Shown piece after piece: positions 25,337 through 34,870 of a DNA stretch of 64,000 nt. The notes beneath the pieces were generated by a model. The model saw only the letters and a program-made list of their open reading frames with translations. It made no database searches and was not told the origin of the DNA. Within the stretch, counting starts at the first letter, position 1. Every line of letters starts with the position of its first letter. The translations under genes and the position numbers were made by a program. The stretch comes from G963662675 sp963676845 (GTDB lineage: Bacteria > Bacteroidota > Bacteroidia > Bacteroidales > Prolixibacteraceae), in assembly GCA_963676845.2 (NCBI GenBank), contig CAXXKK010000015.1:62001-126000 (forward strand), in the 5' to 3' direction.

Positions 25337-26788
25337 TTAAAACATTGAATTATTTTGAATGGATGATTCTAAAGGTTGTCCCATTTCTGATGCTTCATGA
25401 TCACCTTTTAGTTTGAAAATCATATAGTTTGGATTTTCTTTTGTGAATGGAGACCATTTACTACCGTTGTTACCATTAGGATCACCATATTTGGCAAAGT
25501 TTGTCCATGCATCAACCATAACATTACTCAATGCAAAGTCACCGTCAGTAAATGGTCTCCAACTACGTCCCAGAGTGTGGAAAGTGTACCATAATTCGGA
25601 AGAATGGAATGCTCCTGCATCATCGCCAGGCAACGGCCTTGCAAATTGGTAAGCATATGCAACACCACCTAAATTCTCCCGTGAGTTACAAAATCTGACT
25701 ATTGCATCACCTCCGCTTAAGCCACCTATATCATCCATTGTTGAACCAATCATATAAGGAACATCGGAGATCTTTCCTTCCAATGCAGCTGCACTAAATG
25801 ATTCTGGTAACACATAACCGTCTATTACAGGAGAAAAACCCAGATACTGTTGTTTTTCCTGCATGTATCGTTGAGTTAAATTATAGATATCTTCGGTTGA
25901 AGCTGAACGCATCAGTTCTAAATTTGTATAGCCTGCCCAGTTCATTAATTCTTGCCCTTTGGTTTCAGCATCATCTAAAGAAGTGTTTCCCATTAATGGT
26001 CTCTCACTGATTCCACCCCCACTCTGGATAATCGCTTTAGAAGGAATATCTTTTGAAAGAGGAGATGTTACAAGCGTTTGAATGCTTGCAGCACCTGCAC
26101 TTTGACCAAAAATCATAATATCTTCAGGATCGCCACCAAATTGTGAAATGTTATTTACTACCCACTTTAGTGCGGCTATTTGATCGAGGGTTCCGTAGTT
26201 TCCTGAAACCTGATTTGGGTTTTCTGCGCTTAACTCAGGATGAGCCAGGAAACCGAAAATACCTAGTCGGTAGTTAATTGTAACCAGAACTACACCTCTT
26301 TCAGCCCATGCTTCACCATCCATCTCCGGTTCAAATCCCCAACCGGAAGTATAAGCACCTCCATGAATCCACATGGCAACAGGGAGTTTTTCATCTACTT
26401 GACCGGGTGCAGGTGTCCATACATTTAAGAAAAGGCAATCTTCACTATAGGGTGCATCGCCTTTCCAAAAGAATTCATTATAATAAAAATCTCCTTCAAA
26501 ATGACTTGCCTGATAGGCAGCATTCCCAAACTGATCAGCAATCTTAACACCTTCCCAGGGCGTTACAGGTTGAGGTACTTTCCAGCGGAATTCACCAACA
26601 GGAGGTGCTGCATAAGGTATTCCTCGATATACAGTAACACCTCCTGTTTCGGAATTAACACCCTGAATTTTACCACCTTCAACCTCCAATATAATATTAG
26701 TTTCTTTAGTCTCATTATTATTGCTATTGCATGACATAAGAAATATTGAAGCAATAGTTATTAAGTAAATAATAAAAGATTTTTTCAT
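25337..26788 (-). CDS. Type-B carboxylesterase, lipoprotein (copy 1)
   Basis: The ATG at 26788 gives 483 residues with a lipobox (LMSC, Cys20). Longer upstream in-frame starts are rejected because they have no signal and read through the intergenic hairpin. Carboxylesterase/lipase family motifs: SEDCLFLNVW, WIHGGAYTSGW, nucleophile Ser230 in FGQSAGAAS, probable acid in GSTMDD, and His395 in GAFHSSELWY. These enzymes cleave bulky ester substrates. Being lipid-anchored next to SusCD, it probably acts at the cell surface or in the periplasm. It is nearly identical to the protein at 54820-56271. Confidence 0.93.
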   Translation of the reverse strand: MKKSFIIYLITIASIFLMSCNSNNNETKETNIILEVEGGKIQGVNSETGGVTVYRGIPYAAPPVGEFRWKVPQPVTPWEGVKIADQFGNAAYQASHFEGDFYYNEFFWKGDAPYSEDCLFLNVWTPAPGQVDEKLPVAMWIHGGAYTSGWGFEPEMDGEAWAERGVVLVTINYRLGIFGFLAHPELSAENPNQVSGNYGTLDQIAALKWVVNNISQFGGDPEDIMIFGQSAGAASIQTLVTSPLSKDIPSKAIIQSGGGISERPLMGNTSLDDAETKGQELMNWAGYTNLELMRSASTEDIYNLTQRYMQEKQQYLGFSPVIDGYVLPESFSAAALEGKISDVPYMIGSTMDDIGGLSGGDAIVRFCNSRENLGGVAYAYQFARPLPGDDAGAFHSSELWYTFHTLGRSWRPFTDGDFALSNVMVDAWTNFAKYGDPNGNNGSKWSPFTKENPNYMIFKLKGDHEASEMGQPLESSIQNNSMF

Positions 26789-26863
26789 TATAGAAATTTG
26801 ATGTATTAATAAAAAGTGCATACCAATTGGGATTGCATTTGATTTGATAAATGCACGTTGAAA

Positions 26864-26896
26864 GAAATTACTATGGCATATTGCCATAGTAATTTC
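26864..26896 (-). other. Hairpin between susD and carboxylesterase
   Basis: A perfect 15-bp stem, GAAATTACTATGGCA (26864-26878) with TGCCATAGTAATTTC (26882-26896), has a 3-base loop. On the minus strand it is followed by TTTC, a weak T-run. It probably attenuates transcription after SusD or protects the susCD mRNA 3' end. An equivalent hairpin follows SusD of locus 2. Confidence 0.6.
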
Positions 26897-26939
26897 AAAG
26901 GTATGAGAGAAATATAGGGTTAACTGATTTTTTTCAAGA

Positions 26940-28511
26940 TTACCAGTTAGGGTTCTGTTCAATATTACTATTCAATGTAATTTCAGTATCTGGGATAGGT
27001 AGTACTTCATGTTTGCCTGGAACAAATCCTTCTGATGAAGAATTTGTATATTCAACAATGACACTTTCTGTGTTAGAATCAAAACCCTTAATTGTTTTGC
27101 CCCTTTCTCCAAGTGAGCTTGCTGCATCCCCCCAGCGAACAAGATCCATCCAGCGACAACCTTCTTCAAATAATTCCAGACGTTTTTCCAGCTTGATGTC
27201 GTCCATTGTAATTGTACTTTCTTTAGGATCTAATTGTGCCCTTTCTCGCACTTCGTTTAAATATCCCCTTGCTTTTGGTTCGTTATCATTTTGCAGATGT
27301 GCCTCAGCTGCAAGTAATAAAACCTCTGCATACCTCATATAGCGAGGATTTACAGTTGGAAACATACCATAAATTATGTAATCTGAAGATAATAATCTGA
27401 ATTTCCAGTTAAAGAATCCTTCATTTCCATGTAGTACCTTTCCTGAAAGGATAGTAATGCCGATTCCTTTTAGTTGGTCGTAAGTTTTAATCGTATTATT
27501 CAAACGGTAACCATCAACACCTTCTTCACTAACGAATGCATTATAAAGAGAAGCGGTAGGATTATAGAATCCCCAACCACCATTCGAAAGGTCACTGTAT
27601 TCAGAAGTCATATTCCAATTATAAAGTTCTCCTGCATAACCATGGTAAATGTAAAACATGCTCATGTTTTGTGAGTAATTTGCATAATCAACTACAGCAT
27701 TCCATTCCAAAATATTTTCGGAGCAATAATCAGTTATTGAGTGCATTAGGTTATCATAACCACCACCATACAATTCATATTTATGAGAATCAATAACCTC
27801 ATCAAGAACTGTAGCAGCTTTTGCCCATTCTTTCATGAAAACATAAGTTTTACCTAAGTATGATTTAACCGCTTCTTGGGTAACACGTGAAAGGTTTGTA
27901 TTTACATCTGTTTTAGTTTCCAGGTTACCAGAGTCTATTGCTGTTTCAAAATCGCTTGCTGCCTGACTAAAAAGAGCACCATCTTCACTGTTTGGTTGGT
28001 CATACTCATTCGTTCCCAATAAATGGTCTACCACAGGGGCAGTGCCATAAAATGCTCCTAAATAGAAATGCGCAAAACCACGGAAAAAATATGCTTCAGC
28101 TAAAGCACGGTTTTTTATGGGAGTATCATATTCTTCAAATTTTTCAATAACCAGATTCGCATGATAAATCATTGTATATAGACTAGAGAAAAGATCTTGG
28201 ATATTTTCATTGGTTGAACCAAATGTATAAGCACCTAAGTCTTCACGTTGCGAATTATCATTTTTTTGTTTACCTCCGCACCAAATATCATCTGAAAGCA
28301 AATTCGACGTTGACATGATTGGTTCGAATAATGAGCCCAAATCAACATAACATGCAGTGATAGCTGCATCTGCATCTGCATCTGTTTTATAGAAATTATC
28401 TTCGGCTCCTAAGTTTCCAAGCTTTTCAATATTTAAGTCATCCTCACAAGATGAGAATGAAAAAATTGAGATGATCAGGGCTAATAATATTGTGATTTTT
28501 TTCATTTTCAT
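26940..28511 (-). CDS. SusD/RagB-family nutrient-binding lipoprotein, locus 1
   Basis: The 523-residue surface lipoprotein has a lipobox ending FSSC (Cys22). It shows the SusD pattern: the N-terminal YKTDADADAAITACY, TPR-like helices with RALAEAYFFRGFAHFYLGAFYGTAPVV, and a C-terminal RYAEVLLLAAEAHLQNDNEPKARGYLNEVRERA ... RRLELFEEGCRWMDLVRWG-like segment. SusD proteins bind the glycan or glycoside and hand it to the partner SusC porin. The stop is followed by a hairpin, and the gene starts 6 bases after the SusC stop. The ligand is inferred to be an acylated plant glycoside, from the enzymes encoded beside it. Confidence 0.93.
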   Translation of the reverse strand: MKMKKITILLALIISIFSFSSCEDDLNIEKLGNLGAEDNFYKTDADADAAITACYVDLGSLFEPIMSTSNLLSDDIWCGGKQKNDNSQREDLGAYTFGSTNENIQDLFSSLYTMIYHANLVIEKFEEYDTPIKNRALAEAYFFRGFAHFYLGAFYGTAPVVDHLLGTNEYDQPNSEDGALFSQAASDFETAIDSGNLETKTDVNTNLSRVTQEAVKSYLGKTYVFMKEWAKAATVLDEVIDSHKYELYGGGYDNLMHSITDYCSENILEWNAVVDYANYSQNMSMFYIYHGYAGELYNWNMTSEYSDLSNGGWGFYNPTASLYNAFVSEEGVDGYRLNNTIKTYDQLKGIGITILSGKVLHGNEGFFNWKFRLLSSDYIIYGMFPTVNPRYMRYAEVLLLAAEAHLQNDNEPKARGYLNEVRERAQLDPKESTITMDDIKLEKRLELFEEGCRWMDLVRWGDAASSLGERGKTIKGFDSNTESVIVEYTNSSSEGFVPGKHEVLPIPDTEITLNSNIEQNPNW

Positions 28512-28517
28512 AGCTTA

Positions 28518-31500
28518 TTAGAAAGTAAAGTTAATACCTGTAACAAATTTCTTAGAAATAGGATATACTGCAGTGTCAACACCTTGACGAGAGCCAGAAC
28601 CTGCTGAACTAGCCTCAGGGTCGAATCCATCATATTTAGTAAATGTAAACCAATCATCAAGTGACACATAAAAACGTAAGTTTGAAATATTATACTTACT
28701 TAATAATTTTTTAGGCAGTGTATATCCAAGTTGGATTTGTTTGATTTTAAAGAAAGAACCATCCTTTACCATTGCACTTGAAACAATATATTTAGAGATA
28801 TCAGCAGACGCGGAAGGACGAGTACCATCTGTATTGCTTGCAGTCCAACGATCTTGATAAAATTCTTCGTAAATACGGTTTCCCTGTGCCCTATCATTTG
28901 AGAATAAAGCCTGGAAGATTTGGCTTCCCTGAACTCCTGTTCCAAATACAATAAGATCAAATCCTTTGTAAGCAGCAGTCAATGTAAAACCATAAGTCAA
29001 ACTAGGAATTGCTGATCCAATATTTGTGCGATCTTCTGCAGTGATACTTCCATCATTGTTTATATCTTCAAAAATTGCTTCACCGGTAGCTGAATCAATA
29101 CCTGTAAAGTTGTAACCATAGAAGTGCCATACTTCAGAACCCTCTTCAAATACAGTTATAGGATCATTCAACAATCTAGTTCCTTCAATATAATCGATAC
29201 TGTTGTCCAAATAAGTAACTTTGTTTTTCAAAGTTGAAGCATTGGCGTGGATGCCATAACTAAAGTCATCACCTATTCTATCATCCCAGCCTAGTTCAAA
29301 TTCAATACCTTTGTTTGAAACTGAACCCGCATTTATTGGAGAAAAGTTACCACCTGCGATAAGAGATGATTCAAGACCAGTTACTAATAAATCTTCTGTT
29401 TTTTTATCAAACCAATCAAAAGTCATACTCATTTTTCCATCAAAGAAACGTGCATCAAAACCAAGGTCGAATTGTGTTGAAGTTTCCCAGCTTAGTTTGT
29501 CATTTCCCATACTTGAAGGATACGAGGCAGATAAATAATTGTAGTTGGCATCATTACCATATGAATATTGGCCTTGAGATTGCATTGTTGTTGCATATAA
29601 ATAATTGCTTAATGGACCTACAGAGCCATTTTTACCCCATGAAGCTCTCAATTTCAAATAACTAAATTTAAATTTTTCAGTCATAACATCCCACATATTT
29701 TCCTGAGAAACCACCCAGGCAGCAGAACCTGCGGGGAAATATCCCCAACGATTAGTTATGGGCAATTTTGACAAATCAAATGCATCTGCACGTAATGAGA
29801 ATTGTAACAAGTACTTACTATCATATGAATAGTTTACACGACCAAAATAAGATTCACTTGAGTTTTCGCTAATACGGCCACCATTAGTTTTTGTAGCTGA
29901 GCTACTTGCAAAATCCAACCATCCAAATAAATCAGGGTCATCTTTCAAAACAGCATCTTCACCATTTGCAGTAAGACCACCACTGGTTGAATAATTTGTG
30001 TTTTTAATGAATGAGTGTCCAACCATTGCAGAGATGTCATGGTTATCTGCAATTGTAGTCATGTAATTCACATAATTATCCCACTGGTAGTTTACTCTTG
30101 TTGAATTCGACTGGTTTACAGTAACAAACTCATTATATCTTTGAGGAGAACCATAATAATCATTGTTATACGTATTTGAAGCATTTGATCCTAATACATA
30201 TCCAAATTTTGATGTGATTGTCAAACCTTTAATTGGGGTTAAATCAGTAGCAAAATTACCTGTTAAACTAATAGATTCAGATTTATTCAATGATGCATTC
30301 AATGATGCCAGAGGATTGTTAAAACCATAGAAGTTTGAAATTGAATAATATTTATCATCATCATTTTGCAAAATAGTCCATCCATTATTTAAAACAGACT
30401 GCATATTGGCAGGAAGTTCTGAAGCACTATAAGCTGGAGCAGTAAGTGGATCCATTAAAAATACATCTCCTAAAACACTTCCTCCACCATTTTTTGTAGT
30501 TCCACGCTCAATATTATTATTTGTTGAAATTTTAAGCCATGGCTTAATTTTGTAATCAGCATTAATCATACCTGTTAAACGTGTATAAACATCTAAATCA
30601 CCAATCTGAATACCATTGTTATCCAAATATGATAATGATGTATAAAAACTGCTTTTATCATTGCCGTTTGAAAACGACAAACTGTGTTTTTGCATCATAG
30701 ATCTTTTGAACATTGCGCTGATCCAATCAGTGTTTGTTTCACCATTCCAGTATGCATCAACAGTACTCTGACTAAAAAAACCACCTTCGACCATATATTC
30801 AGCATACTGATTAGCATTCATCAAGTTTGGAGTTGAGGCAACACTTTGTGAAGAGTACTGAAAATCATAAGAGATTTGTCCCCAGTCATTTGCACCAGAT
30901 TTTCCTTTTTTAGTGGTAATTAGAACAACACCATTACCTGCCTGAGCACCATAAATTGCAGCTGCTGAAGCATCTTTCAATACTTCCATTGATTCGATGT
31001 CGTTTGGCTCAATGTTACTGATGCTTGAAACAATAATACCATCAACAACATAAAGAGGAGACATGTCTGAGTTTGAAGAATACCCCCGAACACGAATAAG
31101 CGGTGTAGATCCAGGAGCACCAGATGTTGTAACAATTTGAACACCAGCGGTCTTTCCTTGCAAAGCTTGCTCCGCGCTAGTAATTGTACGGTTAGAAACA
31201 TCTTCATCCTTCACTTGAGATATTGAACCTGTTAATGAACTTTTTCTTTGGACTCCATATCCAACAGCAACAACTTCATCAAGTCCAATTGCTTCTTCTT
31301 CCAAGACTACATCAATAACACTCTTCCCTGCAACGGCAACCTCCTGTGTTGACATACCAATAAATGAGAAAACCACAACTGCGTCATCAGGAACATTTGA
31401 TAATGTGTAGTTACCATCGAAATCAGTAATAGTTCCATTGGTTGTACCTTTTACCACAACCGTAACACCAATAAGAGGCTCTCCAGATGAATCTGTAATT

Positions 31501-31907
31501 GCCCCGGTAACATTTGATTGCTGAGTCTGATTTTCAGACAGATCAGAAGGGGACAAAATAATTTTACGATCTGTTATAGTATAATCCACATCACTTTCAT
31601 GAAAAAGTTGATTCAATATTTCATCAATTTTCTGATCTTCTACAGAAATACTTACGACTTTGTCCAGATCTACAAGTTTCTCATTATAGAGGAAATAAAA
31701 GTCAGATTTATCTTCAATTTCATCCAATACATCTACCAATTTTTTATTTGAGAGATCTAAAGAAAGTATCATTTTCTGAGAATAAGCATCAGTAGCAAAA
31801 ACCTGCATTACTGATAAAAGAAGTAACAATATGGAAATCCGCATGATTCTGAATGTTCTCGTTAAACAATAGAAATTACATTCATAAAAAAATTTGTTTT
31901 TTTTCAT
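28518..31907 (-). CDS. SusC-like TonB-dependent receptor with STN signalling domain
   Basis: The 1129-residue outer-membrane transporter has a signal region (ISILLLLLSVMQVFATDAYS). An STN domain at about residues 45-115 (DLSNKKLVDVLDEIEDKSDF) is the part that contacts FecR-type anti-sigma factors. A carboxypeptidase-regulatory-like repeat follows (VTGAITDSSGEPLIGVTVVV), then the TonB plug (GYGVQRKSSLTGSISQV, NDIESMEVLKDASAAAIYG) and the beta-barrel ending in GINFTF. The STN domain together with the FecR and ECF sigma genes just upstream indicates trans-envelope self-induction when substrate is transported. The locus 2 SusC lacks STN, which fits its different regulator. Confidence 0.95.
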   Translation of the reverse strand: MKKNKFFYECNFYCLTRTFRIMRISILLLLLSVMQVFATDAYSQKMILSLDLSNKKLVDVLDEIEDKSDFYFLYNEKLVDLDKVVSISVEDQKIDEILNQLFHESDVDYTITDRKIILSPSDLSENQTQQSNVTGAITDSSGEPLIGVTVVVKGTTNGTITDFDGNYTLSNVPDDAVVVFSFIGMSTQEVAVAGKSVIDVVLEEEAIGLDEVVAVGYGVQRKSSLTGSISQVKDEDVSNRTITSAEQALQGKTAGVQIVTTSGAPGSTPLIRVRGYSSNSDMSPLYVVDGIIVSSISNIEPNDIESMEVLKDASAAAIYGAQAGNGVVLITTKKGKSGANDWGQISYDFQYSSQSVASTPNLMNANQYAEYMVEGGFFSQSTVDAYWNGETNTDWISAMFKRSMMQKHSLSFSNGNDKSSFYTSLSYLDNNGIQIGDLDVYTRLTGMINADYKIKPWLKISTNNNIERGTTKNGGGSVLGDVFLMDPLTAPAYSASELPANMQSVLNNGWTILQNDDDKYYSISNFYGFNNPLASLNASLNKSESISLTGNFATDLTPIKGLTITSKFGYVLGSNASNTYNNDYYGSPQRYNEFVTVNQSNSTRVNYQWDNYVNYMTTIADNHDISAMVGHSFIKNTNYSTSGGLTANGEDAVLKDDPDLFGWLDFASSSATKTNGGRISENSSESYFGRVNYSYDSKYLLQFSLRADAFDLSKLPITNRWGYFPAGSAAWVVSQENMWDVMTEKFKFSYLKLRASWGKNGSVGPLSNYLYATTMQSQGQYSYGNDANYNYLSASYPSSMGNDKLSWETSTQFDLGFDARFFDGKMSMTFDWFDKKTEDLLVTGLESSLIAGGNFSPINAGSVSNKGIEFELGWDDRIGDDFSYGIHANASTLKNKVTYLDNSIDYIEGTRLLNDPITVFEEGSEVWHFYGYNFTGIDSATGEAIFEDINNDGSITAEDRTNIGSAIPSLTYGFTLTAAYKGFDLIVFGTGVQGSQIFQALFSNDRAQGNRIYEEFYQDRWTASNTDGTRPSASADISKYIVSSAMVKDGSFFKIKQIQLGYTLPKKLLSKYNISNLRFYVSLDDWFTFTKYDGFDPEASSAGSGSRQGVDTAVYPISKKFVTGINFTF

Positions 31908-31953
31908 AAATTTGAACTGTTAAGAATTAAAAAAATGTTTAAAGTTTTTTTGG

Positions 31954-31982
31954 GGAAATCGTTGGAGCGATTTCCTTTTTTT
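31954..31982. other. Leader hairpin upstream of the locus 1 SusC gene
   Basis: GGAAATCG (31954-31961) pairs with CGATTTCC (31968-31975). The T-run follows on the plus strand (TTTTTTT to 31982), so for the minus-strand susC mRNA it would be a 5'-leader hairpin, not a terminator. It could stop antisense transcription. Confidence 0.4.
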
Positions 31983-32074
31983 ATTTTAAGTTAGGTCTGT
32001 CTCTTAAATTCATTTCATTAAGTTTAAGTTGTTAATAATTGAGTTTACCTTATTTATCTGATTGTTTGGTTTAA

Positions 32075-33151
32075 CTATTCCCTTAAATAAACATTTACTT
32101 TTTGTTTTTGGTAAGTTCCGTCAGATAGTTGTACCCGGTCATAAATTTCATATCGTATGGGCGAAGTCATACTTAAATATTTAAATACTTCCTCTAGTGA
32201 GTCATCCTGAAACGTTCCTCGAATAACGTACTCTTCCAATTCTTTATCTTTTAATTCCACATCAACATTATACCATCGTTCAATACGTCGAGCGACTTCA
32301 TCCATACTATCACCTCTAAAAACCAGCTTACCATCTACCCATGAAGAATATTTTTCAACATCTGTTTTTTCAATATGGACAACTCCCTCACTACTATATA
32401 GACGGTCATTGATATCCATCACAATTGGAGAAGAAAGTCCTGATTGAGAAAATTCCACTTTCCCTTCTGCCAAAACAACTTCTACATATTTTTCATCGGG
32501 ATAAGCATTTATATTAAATTTTGTGCCTAATACCTTCACCACCGAATTATGAGCCTCAACCTCAAAAGGATGTTCCTTATCATGAGCAACTTCAAGCCAT
32601 GCTTCACCATTCACAGAAATTATCCTATCATTAATAAATGGGATACTATATTCAAGGCTAGAACCACTATTTAACCAACCAGTTGTTCCATCAGGAAGAA
32701 AAAAACTTATTCTTGAACCAAGGGGGGCATAAAGTGTTGATTTAACTTTTTCACCAACTATCTCATCAAACCCAGGTTTCTCATTTCTATCAATAAACCA
32801 GACAACACTTACAATTAGCAAAGGAATAAGAATTACAGCAGCTGCAAGTGAATACCATCTATATAGCTTTCGAATTAGTGTTCTATTCTTGTTATTTTCA
32901 CTAATATTGATTATATGATGGATACGATCAAGTAAATAAGATAATTCAAAGTTTTTGTGTTCATTCTGTTCCAGACATTCGTTCCAGCGGGAAAAAATAT
33001 GCTCCTTAAATTCTTCATCTTCTTCATTCTTAGCAAACATAGAGTATATGTCTAATGATTCTTTTTCATCAGCATTCCCACTCACATACTTCTCCAACTT
33101 TTTTTTATACTCAGACATTAATTGATTTTTAATAAAATCCTCTTCTTTCAC
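32075..33151 (-). CDS. FecR-family anti-sigma factor
   Basis: The 358-residue inner-membrane protein has a cytoplasmic N-terminal part (about 1-99) with a predicted sigma-binding helical region. One membrane helix spans about 100-120 (SLAAAVILIPLLIVSVVWFI). The periplasmic FecR domain contains GSRISFFLPDGTTGWLNSGSSLEYS and VEVLGTKFNINAYPDEK-like strands, and the DUF4974-type C-terminal domain has FRGDSMDEVARRIERWYNVDVEL. It holds the ECF sigma factor inactive and transmits the SusC STN signal. It lies between the sigma factor and SusC genes, all on one strand. Confidence 0.95.
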   Translation of the reverse strand: MKEEDFIKNQLMSEYKKKLEKYVSGNADEKESLDIYSMFAKNEEDEEFKEHIFSRWNECLEQNEHKNFELSYLLDRIHHIINISENNKNRTLIRKLYRWYSLAAAVILIPLLIVSVVWFIDRNEKPGFDEIVGEKVKSTLYAPLGSRISFFLPDGTTGWLNSGSSLEYSIPFINDRIISVNGEAWLEVAHDKEHPFEVEAHNSVVKVLGTKFNINAYPDEKYVEVVLAEGKVEFSQSGLSSPIVMDINDRLYSSEGVVHIEKTDVEKYSSWVDGKLVFRGDSMDEVARRIERWYNVDVELKDKELEEYVIRGTFQDDSLEEVFKYLSMTSPIRYEIYDRVQLSDGTYQKQKVNVYLRE

Positions 33152-33393
33152 AAAGAGGATTTTTTAAACTAAACTTTTAATCTTACCAAGAAGATATATC
33201 TAACTAAAAACTTGATTATCTCTCGTTTTAACGAGAAATACCCATAAAACCAAATTATGGACAAGCTCTTATAGCCTTTATACTATAGTAATATCCATTA
33301 GTCTTAAAAATCTCATGAAAAAAATACATTTTTTTCATCACCCTCCTGTGTTTAATATTAAATCATTAGAACACAGATGTTTGCAGCAATATA

Positions 33394-33978
33394 TTATTGA
33401 ATAAAAATTGAGAAGAATAGTAATAATGAAAAGTTTTTCTCTGAAATATGTTTACGTAGAAATTTTAAGGCTTCAGAAATGTGATTATCAATCGTGCCAG
33501 GCGCAAGATTCATCTCTTGGCTTATCTCAAGCGTTGTTTTTCCTTCTTTCCGGCTTTTAATAAATATCTGCTTTTGCTTCTCGGGGAGTTTCTCAATTAA
33601 ACGTTCGACCTCTTCCAATGTTGCCTTATATTCTAACTGCTCTTCCAGATTTAAAGAAGAAGGAAGTTGATTGCTCTTTTCTTCAATAAACTTTGCATGA
33701 ATTTCTTTTTTACGGAAAAACTTACACATATCATGATAAGCAATGGTAAACAGATAGGATTTAAGCCCAGACTCATTCTTAAGTTTACTACGGTTTTCCC
33801 ATATCTTAAGAAATACATCCTGTGTAATTTCTTCAGCTTCTTCTGTTGATTTTAAATAACTTAGAGCAAATCCATATAATCGGTCTCCATATTTATTGAA
33901 AATTTGATCAAAAGCTTTCAAATCACCATTTTGTAGCCTAAATATTAAATCACTATCAGATATATATAATTTCCCCAT
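33394..33978 (-). CDS. ECF sigma-70 factor (Bacteroidetes expansion type)
   Basis: The 194-residue sigma factor has region 2 (FDQIFNKYGDRLYGFALSYLKSTEEAEEITQDVFLKIWENR) and region 4 (VERLIEKLPEKQKQIFIKSRKEGKTTLEISQEMNLAPGTIDNHISEALKFLRKHI). This is the RpoE-like layout of the Bacteroidota ECF group that pairs with FecR. It directs RNA polymerase to the promoter of the SusC gene and possibly its own. It is the first gene of locus 1; a 242-base gap separates it from fecR. The right neighbour is IS21 debris. Confidence 0.95.
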   Translation of the reverse strand: MGKLYISDSDLIFRLQNGDLKAFDQIFNKYGDRLYGFALSYLKSTEEAEEITQDVFLKIWENRSKLKNESGLKSYLFTIAYHDMCKFFRKKEIHAKFIEEKSNQLPSSLNLEEQLEYKATLEEVERLIEKLPEKQKQIFIKSRKEGKTTLEISQEMNLAPGTIDNHISEALKFLRKHISEKNFSLLLFFSIFIQ

Positions 33979-34313
33979 TATTAACTGAATAATAAAGACC
34001 TAACAAATCATTGAATAACAATTACTCAAGAACAAATCTATTTGAATAGAGATAATCAAATATTAATTTAAGGCAACGTTAATAAAAGAAAATTACAATC
34101 ACAAATCTACATACAGGTAGCACATTTAGCATTGAGAAGAGGTAACAAAATTACTTTCCCCAAAAAATTGAATAATTTTCCCTTATCTATCCTTTAACTA
34201 CGGTTGCAGTTTTGTCCGTGGGATAAACAAAAAATATATGGATGTAAGACCTGAAAAAGATCGCTTCGCTACACTCGCGATGACGTGCGTTTCTAAATGA
34301 TTTAATGATGAGG
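33979..34313. promoter_or_regulatory. Upstream region of the ECF sigma gene
   Basis: This 335-base non-coding, AT-rich region must contain the sigma-factor promoter. At about 34256-34284 there is a GC-rich piece (GATCGCTTCGCTACACTCGCGATGACG) of a type often seen as repeated intergenic debris. I see no gene here. Confidence 0.45.
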
Positions 34314-34742
34314 TTATGGTGGGCGGACTCGGTGGCGTTTTAGTCTGACGGATGAAATGATGATGTCGGGCAGTTGGACTTGAACAGTGTCGTTCCAGAT
34401 TACGAGCTGATGGGCGGAATCCGGATTGTACTTCTGCAGACCGTACAAAAAAGCTTCCGGTAATTCAGTATCCTGGAATTTGTGTTCACGGGTGATTAAA
34501 CCACTGGTTTCTGCAGCTAATTTATACCTCGATATGGTTGAGGCATGTAAATTGAGAATCTTAGCCATGTATTCATTGGGCATTTCAAAAATTGGTTTTG
34601 ACATGCTCTTCCTGGGACGTCCTTCTTTTCGCCCCGGCTGTCGTTGGTACCAATTCTTTTTGCGAATTGCCCAGCTGTACATGGCTGCATGCAAAATCCG
34701 GTCAAAGTGGTCACCTGATTCCGGTTTAACGTGGTCAGGCAT
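34314..34742 (-). CDS. Unknown small protein with helix-turn-helix look; 5' end inside IS21
   Basis: The 142-codon frame overlaps the left end of the IS21 element. The first ~18 residues are encoded by the IS terminal repeats, and a start at Met21 (34682) would lie just outside the element. The middle part (FEMPNEYMAKILNLHASTISRYKLAAETSGLITREH) looks like a winged helix-turn-helix. The rest has no recognisable family. It may be a host gene truncated by the IS, or an accessory of a related element. No continuation is seen on the other side of the IS. Confidence 0.4.
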   Translation of the reverse strand: MPDHVKPESGDHFDRILHAAMYSWAIRKKNWYQRQPGRKEGRPRKSMSKPIFEMPNEYMAKILNLHASTISRYKLAAETSGLITREHKFQDTELPEAFLYGLQKYNPDSAHQLVIWNDTVQVQLPDIIISSVRLKRHRVRPP

Positions 34743-34870
34743 TCCGACCGAAAATGGTCAGTCAATCCGGTTCAAACTGTTCAGCTAATCCGGCAGAAAG
34801 TGGTCACTTAAAAACGAAGGACTTTTTCATGCTGTTGAAGGCATACTTTCGTAGAAAAAAATGCGAAAAT

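Noticed and set aside
31954..31982. Apparent intrinsic terminator between fecR and susC
   Set aside because: The T-run is on the plus strand only, where no gene ends; kept as a leader hairpin and not called a terminator of the minus-strand genes.
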